From NCBI RefSeq assembly GCF_003019255.1, contig NZ_CP027846.1:1798001-1862000 (forward strand): 64,000 nucleotides of DNA, given 5' to 3'. How positions within the stretch are numbered: position 1 is the first letter of the stretch; every line of letters begins with the position of its first letter. The DNA is from Staphylococcus kloosii. Lineage in GTDB: Bacteria; Bacillota; Bacilli; Staphylococcales; Staphylococcaceae. Below are positions 54,130 to 63,712 of the stretch, one piece after another. The position numbers and the translations under genes are program-made. The notes beneath the pieces are model-generated. The model had not been told where the DNA came from, did no database searches, and saw only the letters and a list, made by a program, of their open reading frames with translations.

Positions 54130-54324
54130 TTAGTTTTTTACTAAAGTTAAAAAAGCAGTGAACTTTTCTTCTGTAGCAGGATATCTTTGTTCTTCAAATT
54201 CACGTACTGTCGAGTTTAATAGTTTATAATCTGATACATCATCACTTTTAAGATATTCGTTAATTTTCTTTTCCAACTCTTTTAATGAATCTGCTTCTAA
54301 AATTTCTAATTTAACTTCTTGCAT
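54130..54324 (-). CDS. Small acidic protein (64 aa), possibly Cse60/DUF2758-like
   Basis: MQEVKLEILEADSLKELEKK-INEYL resembles the start of Bacillus Cse60-type proteins (a beta strand, then an acidic-E-x-D-LE-x-IN helix). The match is by eye only. The ATG at 54324 has GGAAGTGA upstream. Stand-alone with its own terminator; function unknown. Confidence 0.65.
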   Translation of the reverse strand: MQEVKLEILEADSLKELEKKINEYLKSDDVSDYKLLNSTVREFEEQRYPATEEKFTAFLTLVKN

Positions 54325-54391
54325 GTTCTTCACTTCCTTAAATTATGGTTATCATTTATATACCCAATAAGTTGTGAAATATTCAATAAAA

Positions 54392-54422
54392 AAACGACCA
54401 TAGTCTTAACTATGATCGTTTA
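54392..54422 (-). terminator. Terminator of glnA
   Basis: Stem AACGA-CATAGT with its complement, one mismatch, short loop, and T7 on the minus strand, about 30 bases after the glnA stop. Confidence 0.85.
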
Positions 54423-54452
54423 GATTAAGTGCTAGTCCCCTTTACTTAGCAC

Positions 54453-55793
54453 CTAGTATTGTTTCATGTATTGTTCTCTTTCCCATTCAGACACTTGTGT
54501 TCTATAGTAATCCCATTCAATTGATTTAGAATTTAAGAATTGATTATAGATATGGTTACCAAGTGCTTCTTTAATCACTTTGTTTTCACGCATTGATTTA
54601 AGCGCAGTGTATAATTGTGAAGGTAAATCTTCGATACCGATTGCTTCACGTTCCTCACGGTTCATTTCATAGATATTTTGGTTTACTGGTTCTGGTACTT
54701 CTAATTTATTTTTGATACCGTCTAAACCAGCTTGTAAAATAGCAGCTAATGCCATGTATGGGTTTGCTGCAGGGTCTACTGAACGAATTTCAACTCTTGT
54801 TGATAATCCACGTGAAGATGGTACACGGATAAGTGGTGAACGGTTTTTACCACTCCAAGCGATGTAACATGGTGCTTCATAACCTGGAACTAAACGTTTG
54901 TAAGAGTTTACTAATGGGTTACATACAGCCGTGAAACCACGTGCATTTTTAAGAATACCAGCAATAAAGTGGTAAGCATCTTTTGTTAATTGCATGTCGC
55001 CATCTGGATCAAAGAACGCATTTTCTTTACCGTTAAACAATGATACGTTGAAGTGCATTCCGCTACCATTAACACCAAATAATGGTTTTGGCATAAATGT
55101 CGCATGTAGGTTATGTTGACGAGCAATTGTTTTAACAACTAGTTTGAACGTTTGGATGTTATCACAAGCTGTTACAGCGTCTGCATATTTAAAGTCGATT
55201 TCATGTTGTCCTGGTGCTACCTCGTGGTGACTTGCTTCAATATCGAAGCCCATGTCTTCTAATTCTAGTACGATATCACGACGACAGTTTTCACCTAAGT
55301 CTGTTGGTGCCAAGTCGAAGTAACCACCATCATCATTTAATTCTAATGTAGGTTCACCTTTTTCATCTAATTTGAATAAGAAGAACTCTGGTTCAGGCCC
55401 TAAGTTTAAGTCAGTGAATCCTAATTCTTGCATTTCTTTTAGCGTACGTTTTAAGTTCGCACGAGGGTCACCTTCGAATGGTGTTCCATCTGTTTTGTAA
55501 ATATCGCAAATTAAACGAGCAACTTTACCTTGACCAGCTGTCCATGGGAAAATCACCCAAGTATCTAGGTCTGGATAAAGATACATATCAGATTCTTCGA
55601 TACGTACGAAACCTTCGATAGAAGAACCATCAAACATCATTTCATTATCTAAAACTTTTTCTAATTGGCTGACAGGAACTTCAACGTTTTTAATAGTTCC
55701 TAAAATATCTGTGAATTGTAATCTTAAGTATCTTACATTTTCCTCTTTGGCAAACTTGTGAATATCCTCTTTTGTAAATGTACGTTTTGGCAT
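54453..55793 (-). CDS. glnA: Glutamine synthetase GlnA
   Basis: A 446-residue GS of the feedback-inhibited Gram-positive type I-alpha. Signatures: the N-terminal MFDGSSIEGFVRIEESD, the LGPEPEFFLFKLDE metal-binding segment, NGSGMHFNVSLF, and the C-terminal SSRGLSTRVEIRSVDPAANPYM (parts STRVEIRSVDPAANPYMALA). The adenylylation site of enteric GS is absent. The ATG at 55793 gives the family start MPKRTFTKEDI. Directly downstream of glnR (22 bases), co-transcribed and repressed by GlnR. Confidence 0.97.
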   Translation of the reverse strand: MPKRTFTKEDIHKFAKEENVRYLRLQFTDILGTIKNVEVPVSQLEKVLDNEMMFDGSSIEGFVRIEESDMYLYPDLDTWVIFPWTAGQGKVARLICDIYKTDGTPFEGDPRANLKRTLKEMQELGFTDLNLGPEPEFFLFKLDEKGEPTLELNDDGGYFDLAPTDLGENCRRDIVLELEDMGFDIEASHHEVAPGQHEIDFKYADAVTACDNIQTFKLVVKTIARQHNLHATFMPKPLFGVNGSGMHFNVSLFNGKENAFFDPDGDMQLTKDAYHFIAGILKNARGFTAVCNPLVNSYKRLVPGYEAPCYIAWSGKNRSPLIRVPSSRGLSTRVEIRSVDPAANPYMALAAILQAGLDGIKNKLEVPEPVNQNIYEMNREEREAIGIEDLPSQLYTALKSMRENKVIKEALGNHIYNQFLNSKSIEWDYYRTQVSEWEREQYMKQY

Positions 55794-55815
55794 TATGTAA
55801 TGTCCTCCAGTAATT

Positions 55816-56184
55816 TTATTTAATAAATCGTGATAAATCTCCACGATTTATCGGTAAAGCTTCGCGTTGTGGTTTTTGTGTAGTATCCACAATCATTCTT
55901 TTTCTAATCTCTTGTTCTTCTGTTGTTAAGTGTGCATGATCATCATTGAAGATTTGTTTAATACCTTTAATATTAAAACCTTTTTCAATTAAGTTTTTAA
56001 TTTCTAATAGTTTTTCTAAATCATTTAATGAAAACATGCGCTTGTTGCCTTCTGTTCTTGAAGGTGTAATGAGTTCATGTGTTTCGTAATAACGTATTTG
56101 TCGCGGTGATAATTCACTTAATTTACTAACAACACTCATAGAGAAGACGGGCATATTTCGTCGCAATGCATCTTTTGACTTCAT
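55816..56184 (-). CDS. glnR: Nitrogen repressor GlnR
   Basis: A 122-residue MerR-family repressor. The winged helix is FSMSVVSKLSELSPRQIRYYE (as two parts), with ITPSRTEGNKRMFSLNDLE following, and the C-terminal tail PINRGDLSRFIK is the part that senses feedback-inhibited GS. The ATG at 56184 has GAGGTG 6 bases upstream and gives the family length. A perfect GlnR operator lies 66 bases upstream, so the operon is self-regulated. Confidence 0.95.
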   Translation of the reverse strand: MKSKDALRRNMPVFSMSVVSKLSELSPRQIRYYETHELITPSRTEGNKRMFSLNDLEKLLEIKNLIEKGFNIKGIKQIFNDDHAHLTTEEQEIRKRMIVDTTQKPQREALPINRGDLSRFIK

Positions 56185-56249
56185 CTCCATCACCTCTATT
56201 TTTGAACTTATAAATAATTTAGCATACTTAACAAAGTAATTCAAAGATA

Positions 56250-56266
56250 TGTCATGTTTCCTAACA
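56250..56266 (-). promoter_or_regulatory. GlnR operator before glnRA
   Basis: TGTCATGTTTCCTAACA is an exact match to the GlnR/TnrA consensus TGTNA-N7-TNACA on both strands. Confidence 0.85.
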
Positions 56267-56389
56267 TATTTACAAAAAGCGTCATTTCAGTACTTCAAAA
56301 GACATCTACACTAATCGCTTATAAATTTTTTGAAAATTTCCACATTTTTTTCGTAATAATTCATAATTTCAACATAAAAAAACACCAAT

Positions 56390-56412
56390 TCTTATTAAAT
56401 AAATTGATGTTC
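56390..56412 (-). terminator. Weak terminator after the PLP-enzyme gene
   Basis: Imperfect AT-rich stem (AACACCAATT/AATTGATGTT) with T7 on the minus strand. Confidence 0.55.
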
Positions 56413-56435
56413 TTTCTATTAATTAATTTTTAAAA

Positions 56436-57674
56436 TTATACTAAGTTATTTTCTTTTAAACGTTCAACTGCTCTTGTAACAGCAATTTTGACATGCTCAT
56501 ATGTTAAACCACCTTGAATATATGCTTCGTAAGGCGGTCTAATCGGCCCATCAGCTGATAGTTCAATAGATGACCCTTGAATAAATGTACCAGCAGCCAT
56601 AATCACATCATCTTCATAGCCTGGCATATAAGCTGGTTCAGGACTGAAGTGCGCATTTACCGGTGATGCGTGCTGGATACTTTGGCAAAATTGTATCATT
56701 TGTTCTTTATCTGTAAATGTTACTGTCTGAATTAAATCAGTTCTCGTAACATTATATTTTGGTGTTGTAGTCATACCGAGCTTATCTAATAATAGACTCG
56801 TAAATAACGCCCCTTTTAAACTTTGGCTCACCACGTGTGGCGCTAAAAAGAATCCTTGATACATATCTTGTAGCGTATCTAAAGATGCACCCGCTTCTTT
56901 ACCAATGCCTGGTGCAGTTAAACGATAACCACAACGTTGAATCAAATCTTTTCTACCAGCAATATAGCCACCTATTTTCGCTAAACCGCCGCCTGGATTT
57001 TTAATTAATGACCCTGCAATTAAATCTGCTCCACATTCGATCGGCTCACGTAACTCAACAAATTCACCATAACAGTTATCTACAAAGACAATGACTTCAG
57101 GAAATTGTGCTTTGATTAATTGAATTGCGCACTCAATTTCATCTAAATTGATAGATGGTCGTTGATCATATCCTTTAGAACGTTGAATTGCGACAACTTT
57201 CGTTTGGTCACTCATATGTTCTAACACTGCTTGGGTATTAATAGCACCATCTAGCAAATCAACCTTATTATAGATTACACCATGTTCTTGTAAACTTTCT
57301 ATGCCATCGCCATTGATACCAATCACTTCTAACAATGTATCGTATGGATCACCAGTGATATATAGCAATTCATCATTGTATTTCAATGTGCTTTGTAAAG
57401 CTAATGTTATAGCATGTGTACCCGAAATGATTTGAGGACGGACTAATGCATCTTCAGCTTTAAAAGTACGTGCATAAATTTCTTCTAAATGATCTCGTCC
57501 AAAATCATCGTATCCATAACCTGTTGTCCCTTGTAAATCACTTTCGGTAACTTTGACGGCATGAAAGGCATCTAATACTTTTTCTTGGTTAGTTAGCGCA
57601 ATTGCTTCAATTGCATCAAAATATGGTCTTAATGTTGTTTCGGTTTCTTTTACTAGTTGCTTAATGGCTGTCAT
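56436..57674 (-). CDS. Methionine gamma-lyase/aluminium-resistance family PLP protein (YnbB-like)
   Basis: A 412-residue fold-type I PLP protein. The PLP lysine is in LIAGSLIKNPGGGLAKIGGY, TTGYGYDDFGRDHLEEIYAR is the family's N-terminal motif, and IISGTHAITLALQ is the cofactor-binding segment. Once named after aluminium resistance, the group is annotated as methionine gamma-lyase-like; the reaction in staphylococci is unproven. It overlaps hflX by 4 bases (57671-57674) and precedes glnR. The order hflX-ynbB-glnR-glnA is shared with Bacillus. Confidence 0.9.
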   Translation of the reverse strand: MTAIKQLVKETETTLRPYFDAIEAIALTNQEKVLDAFHAVKVTESDLQGTTGYGYDDFGRDHLEEIYARTFKAEDALVRPQIISGTHAITLALQSTLKYNDELLYITGDPYDTLLEVIGINGDGIESLQEHGVIYNKVDLLDGAINTQAVLEHMSDQTKVVAIQRSKGYDQRPSINLDEIECAIQLIKAQFPEVIVFVDNCYGEFVELREPIECGADLIAGSLIKNPGGGLAKIGGYIAGRKDLIQRCGYRLTAPGIGKEAGASLDTLQDMYQGFFLAPHVVSQSLKGALFTSLLLDKLGMTTTPKYNVTRTDLIQTVTFTDKEQMIQFCQSIQHASPVNAHFSPEPAYMPGYEDDVIMAAGTFIQGSSIELSADGPIRPPYEAYIQGGLTYEHVKIAVTRAVERLKENNLV

Positions 57675-58927
57675 TCACTTTTACTTCCTTCATTTACTTT
57701 TTCATAACCTTTAATTTCATATGTTTCTTGTTCCTCATTAAAATTCAATTCGGTAACAAGTGTGTGTTGTTTTAAATAATATAATCTATCCGCTTCACTA
57801 CTAGCTAATGTTTCTTCGTAATAAGTTAATGTTCTTTTTATTTCTTCAATAAGTAGATTATTAACTACATCGATATCTTGTTTATCTTGGCTAGATACAA
57901 ATACATGCGGTTTATTAGAAGATGGTTGTACACCTTCATGTAAATCCTTTTTATTAAAAATAATCGCCTGTGGAATTTGTTCCATATTTAAATCTTTTAT
58001 TATTTTATTTACTGTATCATATTGGGTTTTATATTCAGGATGACTACTATCTACAACATGCAATAATAAATCAGCATCTTTAGCTTCTTCTAATGTAGAC
58101 TTAAAGGCAGCAATTAAAGTTGTAGGTAATTTTTGAATAAAACCTACCGTATCTGACAAGATAAAATTAAAGCCTTCATTTATTTTGATCTGACGCGTCT
58201 TAGGATCCAAAGTAGCAAAGAGTAAATCTTGTTCATACGTACTCTCTTGCGCTAAGGCATTAAACCATGATGATTTCCCCGCATTAGTATAGCCAATTAA
58301 TGCGACTTGAAAGACATTATTTTGTTCTCTCTTAGCTCTATAGCGTTCACGATGATCTACTACAGTTTGTAATTGATGCTTAATCTCATTCATACGTGTA
58401 CGAATATGACGTCGATCCATTTCTAACTTCGTTTCACCTGGACCTCTCGTACCAATACCGCCACCTAATCTAGATAAACTTCGACCATGTCCTTGCAGAC
58501 GTGGCATTAAATAATCTAATTGTGCTAATTCGACTTGCAGTTTACCTTCTTTACTACGTGCACGTAAGGCAAAGATTTCCAATATTAACTGCGTACGGTC
58601 AATTACTTTAATATTAAGTTGACCATTTAAAGATTTAGACTGTGCAGTCGTTAATTCGTCATTTGTTACTACCACATCTATATCATTAAACGTAATATAG
58701 TCTTTTATTTCTTCTAATTTACCTTTACCTACATAATATTTATTATCAAAGTGTGTTCTATTTTGTGTGAATTGTGCTTTAACATCTAACTTACAAGTAG
58801 TTGAAAGTGCTGCTAATTCTTCCATAGTGGATTCAAAATCAAATTCTTCTTCCTCTTGGGCATGCACCCCAACTATAACTGCACTTTCGAGTTTTATTTT
58901 TGTATCATGTGTTTTCTGTTGGCTCAT
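57671..58927 (-). CDS. hflX: GTPase HflX
   Basis: A 418-residue ribosome-binding GTPase that splits stalled ribosomes. The N-terminal HflX domain has DNKYYVGKGKLEEIKDYI and GRSLSRLGGGIGTRGPGETKLE. A coiled linker follows, then the G domain: P-loop GYTNAGKSS (212-220), DTVGFIQKLP (G3) and NKKD (G4). ATG at 58927 has GAGGTG 6 bases upstream. First gene of the hflX-ynbB pair, divergent from the glutathione peroxidase gene. Confidence 0.95.
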   Translation of the reverse strand: MSQQKTHDTKIKLESAVIVGVHAQEEEEFDFESTMEELAALSTTCKLDVKAQFTQNRTHFDNKYYVGKGKLEEIKDYITFNDIDVVVTNDELTTAQSKSLNGQLNIKVIDRTQLILEIFALRARSKEGKLQVELAQLDYLMPRLQGHGRSLSRLGGGIGTRGPGETKLEMDRRHIRTRMNEIKHQLQTVVDHRERYRAKREQNNVFQVALIGYTNAGKSSWFNALAQESTYEQDLLFATLDPKTRQIKINEGFNFILSDTVGFIQKLPTTLIAAFKSTLEEAKDADLLLHVVDSSHPEYKTQYDTVNKIIKDLNMEQIPQAIIFNKKDLHEGVQPSSNKPHVFVSSQDKQDIDVVNNLLIEEIKRTLTYYEETLASSEADRLYYLKQHTLVTELNFNEEQETYEIKGYEKVNEGSKSE

Positions 58928-59033
58928 GTCATGCACCTCATTTCAAAGTTTTTCTAAGCCATTTTATCATAGTGTGAATATAAAGACTATCATAGTAAAT
59001 TATGTTAAATTAATATTAACAGAGGTGATAACA

Positions 59034-59507
59034 ATGAGTATTTATGATATTGCGGTACAAAAGACAAACGGTGAAGAATATACATTAGACACTTATAAAG
59101 GAGATGTACTTCTCATCGTTAATACAGCAAGTGAATGTGGATTCACACCACAATTCGAAGGATTACAGCATTTATACGAACAATATAAAGATCAAGGTTT
59201 AATGATTCTTGGTTTCCCATGTAACCAATTTGGTGGTCAAGAACCTGGTTCTGGTGAAGAAGCTACGCAAAACTGCAAAATTAATTATGGCGTCTCTTTC
59301 CCAATGCATGAAAAAATTGATGTTAAAGGACCAAATCAACATCCATTATTCAAGTATTTAACGGATTCACAAAATGGTTTCCTCAATGAAAAAATTAAAT
59401 GGAATTTCACAAAATTTTTAGTTGATAGAGAAGGTAATGTTATTAAGCGCTTCTCTCCACAGAAGAAACCGGAACAATTAGAAGAAGATATTAAAGCATT
59501 ACTTTAA
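59034..59507 (+). CDS. Glutathione peroxidase-family protein (BsaA/Gpo)
   Basis: A 157-residue thioredoxin-fold peroxidase. The active-site cysteine is Cys35 in VNTASECGFTPQ (cysteine, not selenocysteine), with Gln in GFPCNQFGGQEPG and Trp in KWNFTKFLVD completing the tetrad. Staphylococci lack glutathione, so it likely uses thioredoxin or bacillithiol systems. ATG at 59034 has GAGGTGA 6 bases upstream. The same position before hfq is occupied by bsaA in S. aureus. Confidence 0.93.
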   Translation: MSIYDIAVQKTNGEEYTLDTYKGDVLLIVNTASECGFTPQFEGLQHLYEQYKDQGLMILGFPCNQFGGQEPGSGEEATQNCKINYGVSFPMHEKIDVKGPNQHPLFKYLTDSQNGFLNEKIKWNFTKFLVDREGNVIKRFSPQKKPEQLEEDIKALL

Positions 59508-59526
59508 TTTACATTTTCAGAAATAT

Positions 59527-59598
59527 AAAAGAGGTTATAACAAAGCTGATTTTATACGTTACGCTAACGTAAGCTATCAGTTAAGTTATAACCTCTTT
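59527..59598. terminator. Large nested hairpin between gpo and hfq, bidirectional terminator
   Basis: Outer arms AAAGAGGTTATAAC and its complement close a 72-base structure whose centre forms an inner stem TACGTTA-CGC-TAACGTA with CTGAT/ATCAG in between. T-runs occur at the converging gene ends. Confidence 0.75.
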
Positions 59599-59621
59599 AC
59601 TTTGACATTAATATTTTGGGG

Positions 59622-59831
59622 TTACTCGCTATCGTCGATTGTAAAAGTACTAATTGCATGCTTGTAAATCAAGTGTTGTTTTTCTTGTGAAAACAAGCAT
59701 ACTGTTGACTCATCAAAATCTTCGATTACACCTTTAATTTGAAAGCCATTAATTAAAAAGACAATCACGTTTGTCTTTTCGGCTTTAAAGCGCCCTAGGA
59801 ATTGGTCTTGGTTGTTGTTCTGTGTAGTCAT
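59622..59831 (-). CDS. hfq: RNA-binding protein Hfq
   Basis: A 69-residue Sm-like protein. Sm1 motif VIVFLINGFQIKGVIEDFDE and a divergent Sm2 (LIYKHAIST) are visible; KHAIST matches the canonical YKHA-S-T of Hfq. The N-terminus (MTTQNNNQDQFLGRFKAEKT) is short, and the acidic tail is minimal. Hfq in staphylococci has only modest effect on sRNA regulation. It starts 4 bases after the miaA stop codon. Confidence 0.93.
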   Translation of the reverse strand: MTTQNNNQDQFLGRFKAEKTNVIVFLINGFQIKGVIEDFDESTVCLFSQEKQHLIYKHAISTFTIDDSE

Positions 59832-59835
59832 CTTA

Positions 59836-60789
59836 CTAACTCCTTCTGTTTATTTGGGCGGAAACCTCATCTAAGATTAATGAAAGTGACTTCGTCTCTT
59901 TATTTAACCAAATCACGTCCAGTTTATTCTTAAACCAAGTCATTTGGCGTTTTGCATAATTTCGTGAGTGTTGCTTTAGCTTTTCTGAAGCTTGTGCTAA
60001 CGAAACACTCCCTTTTACTACTGGTACTATCTCTTTATATCCAATAGCTTGCATACTTTGACATGATTCATATCCATGTTCAACGAGCTGTTCTACTTCA
60101 CTTAATAATCCGTTCTCCAACATTATATCTACGCGTTTATTTATTCTGTCATATAATAGGTCACGCGACATTTCCATCCCTAATAATAATGTATCATAAT
60201 TTTCTGTGAATTGTTGCATTTTCTTGCGAGAACTTAAAAGTTTTTTTGTTTTTAAATAAAATTGGATTGCGCGTAATACTCTTTTTCGATTATTTGGATG
60301 TATTGCTGTTGCTGATTCTGGATCAAACGACTTTAAGTAGTCATGTAATTCTTGATTTGAATAATTTTCAAATTGTTGCATTTTCTCGTCTAACTCTTTG
60401 GCTTTATCCTCACTAATCGTCTCATCCTCAAAAGCATAATTGTAAATAAGTGATTGTATATAAAGACCCGTACCGCCTACAATGATAGGTGTTTTACCTT
60501 TAGCAGTTATCTTGCTTATTAATGTTTGTGCTCTATTTTTAAAGTCGTATGCCGAAAAAGTATCATCTGGGTTTAAAATATCGATCATATAATGTGGAAC
60601 GCCATCCATTTCTTCTGTCGATACTTTTGCTGTACCAATATCCATACCTTTATATACTTGCATAGAATCTCCACTAATAATTTCACCATTAATTCGTTTT
60701 GCTAATTCAATACTAAATTCAGTTTTCCCCACAGCTGTTGGTCCAACGATAACAACGATGAACGGTTTCTGTTGTTGCAAAATTATCAC
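59836..60789 (-). CDS. miaA: tRNA dimethylallyltransferase MiaA
   Basis: A 317-residue enzyme that adds a dimethylallyl group to A37 of tRNAs reading UNN codons. The P-loop is VVIVGPTAVGKTEFS, SGDSMQVYKGMDIGTAKVS follows, and the tRNA-binding NNRKRVLRAIQFY and YAKRQMTWFKNKLD are typical. The start is GTG at 60789 overlapping the hydrolase stop (GTGA), with no strong ribosome site, so translation is likely coupled. Upstream of hfq, as in many bacteria. Confidence 0.95.
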   Translation of the reverse strand: MIILQQQKPFIVVIVGPTAVGKTEFSIELAKRINGEIISGDSMQVYKGMDIGTAKVSTEEMDGVPHYMIDILNPDDTFSAYDFKNRAQTLISKITAKGKTPIIVGGTGLYIQSLIYNYAFEDETISEDKAKELDEKMQQFENYSNQELHDYLKSFDPESATAIHPNNRKRVLRAIQFYLKTKKLLSSRKKMQQFTENYDTLLLGMEMSRDLLYDRINKRVDIMLENGLLSEVEQLVEHGYESCQSMQAIGYKEIVPVVKGSVSLAQASEKLKQHSRNYAKRQMTWFKNKLDVIWLNKETKSLSLILDEVSAQINRRS

Positions 60790-61727
60790 TCACTTTTCTG
60801 TATTCTCTGCGCTCTTAAAATTTGTTTATCAATCCATTCAAACATATGGTGCCATATCGTATCATGTTCTTTTTCCAATAAAATTTCATGGCGTTTATTT
60901 TTATATAAATGCACCGTAATATGTTTTACGTTGCCACGTTTAAATAATTTACCAAGTTTGTGGATACCTTTTCCGTAATTACCCAATGGGTCTTCTTTCC
61001 CAGAAATCATTAGTATCGGCATATTAGGATTCATCTGAGTTATAAATTTATGCTTACTCGTTTTGACAATATATTTTACAGTTTGATAAATCAATTGATT
61101 TGAAACTAAAAATCCTGTTCTTTTATCTTTAATAAATGCTTGAACTTGTGCATCATCTGATGACAGCCAATCACTTTTAGTTTTCAGATGTTCAATTCGT
61201 TTATTTAATGATTTATACATTAAATTGTTTACCCAGTTTAATCTTTTACGCTTACCACAAATGAGTGTTATACATTTCAGTGCTACTTGTAACGTATAGC
61301 CTACAATTTTCGGATAATAACCTGTACCTGTTAAAATCAATCCGTTAATGGACTGAGGATATTTTTGTGCAAACACTCGTGCGATAATTGACCCCATTGA
61401 ATGACCAATGACAATATATGGTAGATCTTTATAATTGGCACATAAAGTTTGCGCGATTTCAAATGCATCTTCTGCTACTTGATCAAAATCATCTATATGT
61501 CCTATGTTCTTTTCAAGTTCTTCTTCATTATGACCTCTATGATTATGTCGAATGACATCATATCCTTGTTGATTTAAAGCTGCTACCAATTCGTCATATC
61601 GTCCCATATGTTCTGCCATGCCATGAAAAATATGCACTACACCGATTGTAGACTTTTTAGCCTTATTTAATTTAACTTCTAACGTTGCACCGTCAGCAAC
61701 AGTTATTTTTAAATTATTTTGTCCCAT
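60786..61727 (-). CDS. Alpha/beta hydrolase, monoacylglycerol-lipase-like
   Basis: A 313-residue hydrolase. The oxyanion-hole region is VHIFHGMAEHMGRYDELVAAL (as HGMAEH), the nucleophile elbow is IVIGHSMGSIIAR with Ser near residue 115, the acid is in SGKEDPLGNYG, and the histidine is in NKRHEILLEKE. This is the pattern of the lysophospholipase/monoacylglycerol lipase group. GGAGG precedes the ATG. First of an operon with miaA and hfq (4-base overlap). Confidence 0.87.
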   Translation of the reverse strand: MGQNNLKITVADGATLEVKLNKAKKSTIGVVHIFHGMAEHMGRYDELVAALNQQGYDVIRHNHRGHNEEELEKNIGHIDDFDQVAEDAFEIAQTLCANYKDLPYIVIGHSMGSIIARVFAQKYPQSINGLILTGTGYYPKIVGYTLQVALKCITLICGKRKRLNWVNNLMYKSLNKRIEHLKTKSDWLSSDDAQVQAFIKDKRTGFLVSNQLIYQTVKYIVKTSKHKFITQMNPNMPILMISGKEDPLGNYGKGIHKLGKLFKRGNVKHITVHLYKNKRHEILLEKEHDTIWHHMFEWIDKQILRAQRIQKSE

Positions 61728-61928
61728 GTAGTTTGCCTCCGATCATGACTTTAAAGATTATCTTAATTCCATATACAATGTTATTTACCACAAATAATAA
61801 GATTATAGTCACTATAGCATATTTAAAACAATACTATTTTGAACTATGCGTTTGTATATACATTTTATAGAACTTAGTACTCTCATACAACAACCACACT
61901 CAAAATTTTATCTTCCCTTATGTAATAA

Positions 61929-61971
61929 AAAAGTTACTCTAGAAAGGCATATCCAATCTAGAGTAACTTTT
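61929..61971 (-). terminator. Terminator of glpD
   Basis: Perfect 15-bp stem (AAAAGTTACTCTAGA, 13-base loop) with T-run on the minus strand, 40 bases after the stop. Confidence 0.9.
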
Positions 61972-62011
61972 AAAAATTAAATTTTTACGAAAAGCGAACT
62001 GTGTAACTTTA

Positions 62012-63685
62012 TTATTCTTTAACCGCTGGTTGATTGTTACCAGTTTGTGCTTCGTTGATTGCTTTTTCAAGTTCTTTAGTATATAAATCTTTTTGAACTT
62101 CGTTGTAGCCTAATAATTCAGCCATTACGTTGATAACTTTTTCTTTATAGTTTAATACATCTTTGATGTTGAAATAAAGTTTACCAGTACGACGAATTAA
62201 GAAGTCTGTTGGTTTAAATACCATTTCATTTTGGATTGAGTAAATAAGTTCAGTATAAATATCAAGAGGTAAGCCACTGTCTTGATTTTTAGCTGTTTGT
62301 GCAATTTTGAATAAATCTTCAGCATTTGAACCGTATTTAGAAGCAAAGTGACGTGCATTCTGCTCATCAATTTGGTAAGCTTTCGCATCTTCAACTTTTT
62401 GTTCAATGAAGTTTTCAAAGTTTGCACTACCACCTACGTCACCACCAGAAATTTTCAATTCTTTAGTAGCACAAGGTTTGAATTTAAGTTTGTATTCTTC
62501 TTTCAAGCGTTTAGCTAGTAAATCAACGATTTCTAGAGCCATGTGACGGTAACCAGTAAGTTTACCACCAGCAATAGTTAGTAAGCCTGATTTACCTTCC
62601 CAAACTTCGTCTTTACGAGAAATTTCAGATGGGTCTTTACCTTCTTCTAAGATAAGTGGTCTTACACCAGCCCATGATGATTCGATATCACTGTCTGATA
62701 CGTTTACATCAGGGAACATATAATTAATTGCATCAATTAAATAATCTCTATCTTCTTGAGTTGCTAATGGTGAAGTTTTGTCGTTGTCGTAGAACGTATC
62801 AGTTGTACCAACATAAGCTTTACCTTCACGTGGGATAGCGAAAATCATACGTCCATCTTTTTCAGTATCAAAGTATACTGCTTGGCCTAATGGGAATTTA
62901 GATTGGTCGATTACCACATGGATACCTTTTGTTAAACGTAATTGTTTATTATTACGTGCATAGTCACCGCTACGTACTTCATCTACCCATGGGCCACTTG
63001 CATTGATAACTTTTTTAGCTTTGATTGGGTAAGTTTCACCATCAAGTTGGTCTTCAACATGAATACCATTTACTTTTTCGTTGTTATCATATGTGAAATG
63101 CACAGATTTAGTATGGTTAATGATAGTTGCGCCTTTTTCTTCAGCACGTTTCATAACTTCAATTGTTAAACGCGCATCATCAGTACGGTATTCAACATAA
63201 GAACCGCCACCTTTAAGGCCGTCTTTTTTAACTAATGGTTCTTTTTCTAAAGTTTGTTTTTTGTTTAACATTGTTTTACGTTCAGCTTTTTTAACGCCTG
63301 CTAAACGATCGTACATAGTTAAACCAATAGCAGTAGTAAATTTACCCATGCTACCACCTTTATGCATTGGTAATAACATACGTTCAGGTGTTGTTACGTG
63401 TGGACCATTTTCATAAACGATTGCACGTTCACGACCAGTTTCAGCTACGACACCAACTTGTAGTTGTTTAAGGTAACGTAATCCTCCGTGAACTAATTTA
63501 GTAGAACGTGAACTTGTACCTTGGGCAAAGTCTTGCATTTCTACTAATGCCACTTTCATACCGCGGTTACTAGCATCTAAAGCAATACCAGCACCTGTGA
63601 TACCACCACCGATAATTACAACATCGTAATTATCTTCTTTTAAATTTTTCTTAATCTGTTCTCTTTTTAGTGTAGATAAACTCAT
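62012..63685 (-). CDS. glpD: Aerobic glycerol-3-phosphate dehydrogenase GlpD
   Basis: A 557-residue FAD enzyme that oxidises glycerol-3-phosphate to dihydroxyacetone phosphate and passes electrons to quinones at the membrane. The FAD-binding start is DVVIIGGGITGAGIALDASN, followed by GTSSRSTKLVHGGLRYLKQ and the substrate region (AIPREGKAYVGTTDT). The C-terminal helical domain is complete. AGGAGG precedes the ATG. A terminator-like leader lies upstream, so expression is expected to need antitermination. Confidence 0.96.
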   Translation of the reverse strand: MSLSTLKREQIKKNLKEDNYDVVIIGGGITGAGIALDASNRGMKVALVEMQDFAQGTSSRSTKLVHGGLRYLKQLQVGVVAETGRERAIVYENGPHVTTPERMLLPMHKGGSMGKFTTAIGLTMYDRLAGVKKAERKTMLNKKQTLEKEPLVKKDGLKGGGSYVEYRTDDARLTIEVMKRAEEKGATIINHTKSVHFTYDNNEKVNGIHVEDQLDGETYPIKAKKVINASGPWVDEVRSGDYARNNKQLRLTKGIHVVIDQSKFPLGQAVYFDTEKDGRMIFAIPREGKAYVGTTDTFYDNDKTSPLATQEDRDYLIDAINYMFPDVNVSDSDIESSWAGVRPLILEEGKDPSEISRKDEVWEGKSGLLTIAGGKLTGYRHMALEIVDLLAKRLKEEYKLKFKPCATKELKISGGDVGGSANFENFIEQKVEDAKAYQIDEQNARHFASKYGSNAEDLFKIAQTAKNQDSGLPLDIYTELIYSIQNEMVFKPTDFLIRRTGKLYFNIKDVLNYKEKVINVMAELLGYNEVQKDLYTKELEKAINEAQTGNNQPAVKE

Positions 63686-63712
63686 AAACTGAGCGCCTCC
63701 TATAAATTAAAA

